This document shows, in pieces, positions 15,327-21,456 of a DNA stretch of 21,456 nucleotides. The notes under the pieces are model-generated. The model saw only the letters and a program-made list of their open reading frames with translations. It made no database searches and had not been told where the DNA came from. Position numbers and translations under genes: made by a program. Origin of the DNA: Didymodactylos carnosus (Eukaryota; Rotifera; Eurotatoria; Philodinida; Philodinidae); the NCBI GenBank assembly GCA_905250885.1, contig CAJNOQ010003096.1:1-21456 (forward strand). The letters are read 5' to 3'. Position 1 is the stretch's first letter. Every line of letters begins with the position of its first letter.

Positions 15327-15695
15327 AGATTCATCCTAAAAAGGCTATATTTGATAAAAAGATTAATGCCTAATCTACAACAAATCAATCTTGGTGAATC
15401 ATGTCATATCGGTCAAGATATTCTAAATAATAAAGATGGTCAATCATTAAAGCTAAACAGTGTTTGAACATTAAATATTCAAAACTATGAGTATGATTAT
15501 CCTCTTACTCATTGTCTTTTATTATTATTTCCAAATTTGTGTGAATTAACAATTCATTTCCAGCTACTAACTCAAATTATTGATCATTTAAGTCAAGACT
15601 ATACTCTTTGTAAATAATTACGTTGACTTCGTAAATTAAATATGATACAGATATCCGATTGGAAAAAGTTTTATGAATTATCTAGCGGCCTTTAG
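15327..15695 (+). pseudogene. F-box/LRR-type protein remnant, several stops in one frame
   Basis: One forward frame reads RLMPNLQQINLGESCHIGQD, then after TGA (15465-15467) YDYPLTHCLLLLFPNLCELT and IHFQLLTQIIDHLSQDYTLC, then after TAA (15615-15617) and TGA, LRKLNMIQISDWKKFYEL. PNL..(I/L).L and LFPNL.ELTI are leucine-rich-repeat phrases like those in the C-terminal part of bdelloid F-box proteins. These usually act as substrate receptors of SCF ubiquitin ligases. All pieces stay in the same frame, so decay has been by substitutions. The F-box itself is not present; its expected position is occupied by the TIR element ending at 15211. Confidence 0.5.
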
Positions 15696-16963
15696 ATACT
15701 TTCAAGCTTTAGATTCGTTCATTGCTGAAGTTATCTACTTGATAGTTTCTTTTTTATTGTATCTTCTTGCTTTTGAACTTATTGAATGAACCAGTACTTA
15801 AGTCGGAATATATTTATCTAGTAACATTATTACCCAATCAAGGATTTAGACAATTATCGACCTAATAATATGATTGCTCTACATTTCATTCGTTCTTGCC
15901 AAAGATTATTTCCTTTACTTCATCAATGATTTCCTTCTTTGATGAAGATAAATGTATGTTGTAGGCAAACTTGAAATCCAGACGAATTCCGAATTTGCCT
16001 GGGCAAAATTAGAATAAAGGACACCGCCGATTTTTGCGAAACTTTGACTAACAGGAAACTAATTCTACGGCTAACTGTAGTATTACTTGGGGCATATCAG
16101 CCTTCTAGTATTTTTTAAATTCTTTCCTAAAAACAATATGTAAAGGTATTTGCATCACAAAACCAATTAATTGAACTTTCGGTACATTTCGAATCACCAA
16201 CTTTTAAATATAATGTTAAACTAAATGCCCTAAAAAAAGTGATCTATGTACAAAATGTGTTTTTTTGTTTTTTTAAAAACGTATTTACACACAGGTCACA
16301 TTTTTGGAACATTTGCAGTGATGCTTATATCTCCATCAAAACTCATCAGAAAATGCTGGGAGACGTCTCATTTTGAAGAGAAGACTTTCTTCTATCAGAC
16401 TCTGTGTAAGAAAAGATTTTAAATGCATACAAAAGGAAAGAAAATATATATACGTACTGAATGTGAAAAAACAGGAAGAAATATGAAATACAAATTATAA
16501 ATCGAAAATATCGGTTTCTTTTGTGGAATATAAAAGCGACAGAAGCATTATTTTTAATAAAGGACCATGTTTACATAATTTACTTCTGCTAGTAGCATGT
16601 ACAATTAAGACAGAATGTATGTTTTTACTTTCTCCTCTTTAAAAGAATGTTTTTGTCTTTCTCCTGTTCTGAGTATTCTTCTTACACACTTTGGAGTTCC
16701 ATAAATGATATCACTTGACGCGTAGAAAGATTGAGACAAACACTTTGAAATATAGTTAGCCTTATATCGTTATCTTCTTGTTTCGTCCCGTATTTTTTAA
16801 TTAGCTCTCGTTTCGTCGAGTCTCATTTCGCCTCACACTTGTTTCGTCCTGTTGATTTTCTATCATTCTACTCATTTTATAACTATTCATTTTTGTCTCT
16901 CAACTGTGTACTGATTAATATTAATATAATTAGTTTAGACGGTCATGTTGGCTGAAGACTGGA
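15696..16963. other. Long non-coding stretch
   Basis: No gene seen. Scraps around 15720-15900 may be further decay of the LRR gene. Around 16770-16855 the word GTTTCGTC recurs four times with variation, a weak micro-repeat. Confidence 0.45.
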
Positions 16964-17050
16964 GTGGAGTCTTAGTTTTGGCTGAAGAATTGTTAGCCAA
17001 AAGTGGAATCTCAGTTTTGGCTAGCCAAAAGTGGAATCTTAGTTTTGGCT
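16964..17050 (+). repeat. 28-bp tandem repeat, each unit a hairpin
   Basis: Two adjacent 28-bp units (16995-17022 and 17023-17050) start AGCCAAAA and end TTTTGGCT, differing at one base. A partial unit (16964-16983) precedes them. Each unit can fold on its own 8-bp arms. Confidence 0.85.
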
Positions 17051-17158
17051 AGGCAAATCTAAGATTTGATTTGTCTTAGGAGCAAGAAGATGACAAAAAA
17101 ATCATGATGCAACATTACAACATCTTCTTGTACAAACTCTTTTTGTTTAGTTCAAAAA

Positions 17159-17925
17159 TACAATGACAGAAAACTACGTAATGAAATCGTTGAACGAACA
17201 TATCCAAACAGATCGACAATTAAACATAAAATCTACGTCATCTATTGCACTCAAGTTTGATCAATGAAACAACCAAATGCACTTATTAATTTGAATACAG
17301 GCGTGTTACAGTGGCTAGGACATCTAACAGGTGTTTTATCATCGTCAACTGTAATCGGAACCCCTAGTTTTATATACTGAAAATCGTTCAAGTGAACTCT
17401 ATTTGACAAATCGAACAGCATTAAGAAAGAAGATTCAATGGACTCATGGACAAATCAATGATATTACATGCTTTAAGCTATTTTGGATGAGGCTCGATAG
17501 TTGACCAGTACAAACTCTCACATGGAAATTGGGAAAGAATAAACCAATGGAAAACACCTTTTACATGTAACACGAACGAATGGATCGGACAAATTCGATT
17601 TGCGAGTAGCAATGACGAACATATCGGTTTAACCATAGCAGATAACAATAACAATTGGAGGTTTGAACTTCGTGAGTACCGAACAATGGAAATGTTACAT
17701 CAAGTTTGTTTAGATGAAAGTTCTTTGACCGGATGTTTAGTTTGTCTTCCACACGATGAATGGTTAATTGTTCATAAAGGAACAAAAACACTAGAAATTA
17801 ATGACAAAGTTGGTGGTACAAAGAAAACGGTTACGTATAACTCGAATTTAACTAGCGCTGGTCTATTTGATCAAAACTGTTTGGTTATTTCAACGTATGA
17901 GAAAATTTGCTTCTACAATTTGTGA
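17159..17925 (+). pseudogene. Bdelloid-type propeller-like protein, broken 5' half
   Basis: The 3' part is open from 17491 to TGA at 17923-17925: GSIVDQYKLSHGNWERINQW, then EWIGQIRFASSNDEHIGLTI, RFELREYRTMEMLHQVCLDE, LVCLPHDEWLIVHKGTKTLE, KKTVTYNSNLTSAGLFDQNC and LVISTYEKICFYNL. Repeating 'L-x-x-D-E-W-L' and 'L-(V/A)-I-S-T' strands resemble a WD/NHL-like propeller family I associate with bdelloids; the specific family name is not certain. Upstream pieces lie in other frames: KYNDRKLRNEIVERTYPNRS (from ~17156) and ENRSSELYLTNRTALRKKIQ with WTHGQINDIT (from 17373). A TGA at 17488-17490 and at least two frameshifts separate them. The 144-codon open tail could still be translated as a last exon, but no acceptor site is evident at its start. 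Confidence 0.6.
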
Positions 17926-18665
17926 ATAGCAGTGATAGCTTTTCTTCAATGAATTTCGTTAAATTTAGACCAATTATTTTCACTTTCTTCGCCCATATTT
18001 ACAATTTGCTTGTTCAATATCAGCATAAAGACATTAAACAAAGGACGGGAAACGATCTCTGTAAGGAAATGACCAAATATGAATTTGAACAGAGATGACC
18101 GAGTCACTACGTATACGTCATTTTTCATGGCCCAATAGGTTTAATTTCCACAAAGTGGTTTCAGCCACTCGTAGAGAAAAAATACTTCACACTTCTTTAT
18201 ATTACTGAAAAAGGTATGATAAAAATACAAATATCTAGTTTTTCTGATAAGTTTTGACAAGTTGGTGTTTGTATTTTTATCGTATTTTATGAACAAAAGA
18301 TCGTATGGATTGCAAATACATCTCAAAATCTTCATCCATTCGACAAGTTCCTGAACTCTGGACAACTCACCGTTCGAAAATTCTAAGAGAAACAAAACGT
18401 GACGATAGCAGAGTCAGCTGACCAAGCCATTGACTCCCATACTGAAGAAGATATTTTAGATCATCTACTAACGTAACGAAACTGTTATATTTCCATTTCA
18501 GTCGCTAGAGAACTCGGCTGATCTACTCAAAACTGTGTAAATCGAAAAGGATTTTGAAATTTGTTTTGCTTACAAAAAGACATCTTTCTTTTACTGACTT
18601 TCGCTTGCCGAAAACTCCAGATTTCCCATCTCCTTTTTGTATCGAAAGTTATTCCACAAAATGGG
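17926..18665. other. Non-coding stretch
   Basis: No gene supported. A TTTCAG at about 18496-18502 followed by the short frame SLENSADLLKTV could be a tiny last exon, but it is too short to call. Confidence 0.4.
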
Positions 18666-19111
18666 CACCGACCTACAGCTGTAACCGGATTGACCGGTAA
18701 CCGATCCGATCCGATTAAATTTTTCCATCAGCCGATATTTACCGATTTATTTTTCAAAAAAATATTTTTTTGGGGGATTTTTTTTCCTGCAAAAAAAGCG
18801 TGAAAAACGTAGAAAATATTTCTGAATGAAGCTGTAGTCAGTCCAAACTTTAACCTCGCACCTGAAGTCAGTATGTTTTTTAACAAACTTTCTCTGTTAT
18901 TTTCTCTTTTGACGGTTAGTTTCCGTTTCGTCGAAAACTCATTCGCATACCGCTACAGCCACCTTTGAAATTTTTTGAAGTATATACTTTTACACTGACT
19001 ACTTTTCGATGAAATGGGAACCGATTTTTTTTACCGATCTCATGCTAATTTCTGATCGACCCGTCCGATCCGATTTCAATTTTTTCAAGCGGTTACAACT
19101 CTGCACCGACC
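18666..19111. mobile_element. Second hAT-type MITE, ~430 bp, with 8-bp target duplication
   Basis: CACCGACC occurs at 18666-18673 and 19104-19111. The element 18674-19103 starts TACAGCTGTAACCG and ends CGGTTACAACTCTG. Read inward the ends match in 11 of 14 positions (CAGAGTTGTAACCG type). Both ends continue into repeated CCGATCCGAT words (18702-18714 and, near the right end, CCGTCCGATCCGAT). No ORF, so non-autonomous. It is a different family from the one at 2457. Confidence 0.75.
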
Positions 19112-19479
19112 TCTGGATTTGAAAAGTATCGTAGTAAAAAAGTAACATTGTAATAATTAAAAAAGGAAAGAACAATAGACAAATAAAGCCGAAACTAGGT
19201 TTTCTTGCAGTATAGATTGATAACCAATTTCTTTCCAATGGTCTGATTAGTAAAGGAGGCACTAAACAGAGTTTGGAGCCTTTTTGGTGTTGGTTGTTTG
19301 CAACTCCTTAGTCACTTTATTCTTTTACTTGAAAAAACTATTCTAAAAATATACATATTAGTGGTAATTAATTGACCCATTCGTTTTCTCAGAAAAACAT
19401 GTATTTGATAATGAGTAATTGTGAGAAAGATGCTTTATTTGATATAGCGGAGCCTTCGCAAAGAGCAAAAATGTTTGCT
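19112..19479. other. Non-coding stretch
   Basis: AT-rich, no gene or repeat recognised. Confidence 0.4.
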
Positions 19480-20196
19480 CTATACAGTTGCTGTTGTGTA
19501 TTCCTCATACGACGTTTGATGCCCCAGAATGCGACCAAGCAGCGCTCCAAGTTTTAAAATCAGTTTTCCTATAGACAGCGGTAATGTTGCTGGATAAATC
19601 TCTGCGTGATTGAGTAAAACCAGTAGAGCTAGTAAAGGCGGCGTTTTATTTTTAGCGGATGCGTCGCGATAAAGGCCAACAAGATTTTCAAAAAATTGTT
19701 CTCGACTACCCTCTCTATCAGCGGGTTCCAATCTTACTCGAACGAGCAAATTTTCTTCACCAGACATCCAAAATGTATGTGGAATTTGTGGTTGAACAAC
19801 AAGTGGCGAACAAGATGAATTACAATAGTTTGGCTGTGTTAAGCTAGAAAGGTAGTAACCCATATTACCATTTAAAACTGTAAATGTCTCGGTCTGAAAC
19901 ACGTGGATATGTGGTACAGGTGTACATATTCTCTTTGAAGGCGGTTGAGCATCACCACAGGGACCATTTGCGCGAATCAGTACTTCTATTTCAAAATATG
20001 TATAATTGGTTTGAAACGATCGGACAGTGAAATGATACTGATCAGTATTATTCAGAATCGATGTTTCAATACGTGATTGACCAGCTGTACGACTTCGTAT
20101 GATCTAAATCATAACATATGATGTAACGGTGACGTGGAATGCTACTTTTCCATGTTTCTCTGTAACTGATTCGTCATTACTTGAAAGAACAAAGTT
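19480..20196 (-). pseudogene. Reverse-strand extracellular-looking coding block with one in-frame TAG
   Basis: A single reverse frame of 238 codons is open except for TAG at 20104-20106. It reads NFVLSSNDESVTEKHGKVAF and HVTVTSYVMI, the stop, RSRTAGQSRIETSILNNTDQ, YHFTVRSFQTNYTYFEIEVL, GPCGDAQPPSKRICTPVPHI, LNGNMGYYLSSLTQPNYCNS, FWMSGEENLLVRVRLEP, and a C-terminal part with LLALLVLLNH and IGKLILKLGALLGRI. Alternating beta-strand patterns, four cysteines and NxT/NxS sequons suggest an extracellular beta-sandwich region; the end may be amphipathic or membrane-associated. I do not recognise the family. The sequence before 20196 ends in TTAG, so it may be an internal exon. The TAG lies in ATGATTTAG, which could alternatively act as a splice acceptor and make 20103 the true exon start. 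But good coding sequence continues in frame upstream of it, favouring a nonsense mutation. Confidence 0.5.
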
Positions 20197-20452
20197 CTAA
20201 CTTAAGTGCCATCCATATCAGGCAGAAGGAAGAAAAATTTAAACATTAAGAAAAAGGTTATTGTTCATCAAGAAAAATATATTTTTTCATGAGTCAAGTA
20301 CATGAATAAATAGTTTTTGAGCACTCGATCCATATGAGACATTTTAAAATTTTATAAACCACAAAATAAATTTGGTGATTAGCGCTAATTACTTCAGCTT
20401 TTAATGGCTTGAAAGATAAAGGATAAAGTTTCAAGAACTTGTTTCAAATAGG
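20197..20452. other. Non-coding spacer
   Basis: No gene or structured repeat seen. Confidence 0.4.
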
Positions 20453-20800
20453 TATGCACCAGTTCCAGTTTTTAACTGTGAGAACCGGGACTGTGAGAAA
20501 TAGAATGTGAGAACTGAAACTGTTACGAACTGTTGAAAAAAAATTTCGACGTCAAGTGAAAAGAAATTTTAAATTGTGTTGAAGAAAATGCAGGTAAAAA
20601 ATAGCAATGCTTTTTGAAGCTGAAATTTATGAAGTATAAGTAATTGATTATGAAGCTCCTAACGGAACTGGTCCTGTGATTCAAATAATGTGCTGATGTC
20701 CTCTATAAAACCTTATGGATAAACATGCAACAGTTTCGGTTAACCGATGGAACCGAAACTGATCATAACCGATAACCTTTAAACCGGAACATTGCTTGGC
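20453..20800. repeat. Degenerate inverted-repeat element
   Basis: The left end GGTATGCACCAGTTCCAGTT and the reverse complement of the right end (GCCAAGCAATGTTCCGGTTT) share GC-C-AG-(n)-TTCC-GTTT, so this looks like an old TIR element. Both ends are rich in AACTG/CAGTT and AACCG words. No ORF. The right end abuts the CTAG-rich element. Confidence 0.35.
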
Positions 20801-21089
20801 TATACCCAAGTAAAAATCACCTATGGGAAAAATCTAGATACACTTTGTCTGTAATCGGGCAATGCACGACTACTTGTCATCTAGATTACTAGTTGGAAAA
20901 CAGACTTTTAACTAGATGCGTCTGCATGTGCAACTAGCAATAGTTAAATCGATCGCTGAACTAGAAGAAATCTAGTAAGCGCCCGATTACTAGATTTCCA
21001 CGATCGGTACTAAATAGTTGCAATCGAGTAAAAATCTAGTAATCTAGATGAATCGGGCGATACTAGATTTTCTTTTATGCTTGGGTATA
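20801..21089. mobile_element. 289-bp inverted-repeat MITE, CTAG-rich
   Basis: Starts TATACCCAAG and ends CTTGGGTATA. If the outer TA is the target, the element is 20803-21087 and Tc1/mariner-like. Inside are 11 CTAG tetranucleotides, several in nested palindromes such as ATCTAGATTACTAG, and three copies of a (C/T)GGGC(G/A)AT-type word in both orientations. No ORF. Confidence 0.75.
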
Positions 21090-21456
21090 ATAATCCATTT
21101 TGTTGTAACAACAATTCTTTTGCTTCGGATGCAACGGTACCGGTAACAGTATGAAATCTGATGGTACTCTTGAAATTTCATCTCGTTTGTTTGAAAAGAT
21201 AAAGTCTGCAGTACAACACTGGTACTAAATATATTATATTTGATGTTGCTTACGAGGGAACCTATGGAGATGAAGCACTCCGATTTCGTTCGTTCTTGCG
21301 TGGATCGATAGGACATGTGGAGTGGATAAAAGGCCTAAGAGGGTTCGGGCGGAGACTTTCCCCTAGGGGAGTTATGGGCATTTTACGCATTTTCTCACGT
21401 CAGCGGAAAACAGGCAAAATTAAAAAAATCACAACTCTGTCCAGGAAAGTCGGAGA
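21090..21456. other. Window edge; open frame and GC-richer patch
   Basis: A forward frame is open from 21203 to the window end (84 codons; YIIFDVAYEGTYGDEALRFR onward), but it has no early ATG and no motif I know. TCCCCTAGGGGA (21359-21370) is a perfect 12-bp palindrome in a GC-richer patch. It may be the start of another element or an exon continuing outside the window. Confidence 0.3.

Noticed and set aside
18141-18395. 84-codon reverse frame
   Set aside because: Low-complexity Tyr/Phe/Asn-rich translation of AT-rich DNA without motifs.
19659-19847. 62-codon forward frame
   Set aside because: Antisense shadow of the better reverse frame at 19480-20196.
21044-21316. 90-codon reverse frame
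   Set aside because: It runs into the end of the CTAG-rich MITE and shows no protein-like pattern.
1-21456. Telomere repeats, CRISPR arrays, rRNA, spliced-leader RNA gene
   Set aside because: None of the expected signatures was found by reading either strand.

Overview
This is eukaryotic DNA. It is AT-rich and has no operons or Shine-Dalgarno sites. Exon fragments end at GT..AG-like borders, and the window is full of small inverted-repeat (MITE-like) elements and decayed genes. Several fragments (NHL-repeat exon, F-box/LRR-like piece, A20-type OTU piece, a C-terminal propeller-like protein, a SANT/Myb-like piece) resemble large families I associate with bdelloid rotifer genomes. A bdelloid is therefore my best guess; it is an inference from protein style, not proven here.

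Layout. 1-2260: a possible zinc-binding exon, a frameshifted NHL exon that runs into a ~204-bp near-perfect palindrome, and a reverse-strand frameshifted gene with a retropepsin-like DSG motif. 2449-2864: a 400-bp hAT-type MITE with a perfect 8-bp target duplication. 3164-3739: a decayed gene ending in an A20/Cezanne-like OTU catalytic motif. 5014-5611: a frameshifted exon of an unrecognised protein with a good splice donor. 5612-7300: mostly empty.

7300-10830 is the most interesting part. It is a mosaic in which one small secreted-protein gene (intact reverse copy at 7303-7848), its conserved 54-bp 5' flank, its signal-peptide module and other blocks recur up to four times in both orientations. 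They form an approximately 0.5/0.8-kb inverted repeat and a ~530-bp direct repeat. A 20-nt hairpin occurs four times. A small cysteine-rich secreted protein gene (9862-10194) with TATA box, likely 5'UTR intron and poly(A) signal sits between the repeats. The C-terminal coding block after the signal module is shared with an unrelated ORF near 12.3 kb.

10886-11875 is a short tandem array split by a 718-bp foldback element whose two arms encode mirrored copies of the same peptide. 13977-14219 is a SANT-like remnant. 14401-15211 is a TIR element with TA ends, abutting an LRR remnant. 16964-17050 is a hairpin-forming tandem repeat. 17159-17925 is a broken propeller-like gene. 18674-19103 is a second hAT-type MITE. 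19480-20196 is a reverse-strand extracellular-looking coding block with one in-frame stop. 20453-21089 holds two adjacent inverted-repeat elements, one exceptionally rich in CTAG.

Only two genes look complete and intact (7303-7848 and 9862-10194). Everything else is partial, broken or non-coding. No tRNA, rRNA, CRISPR or telomere repeat was found.
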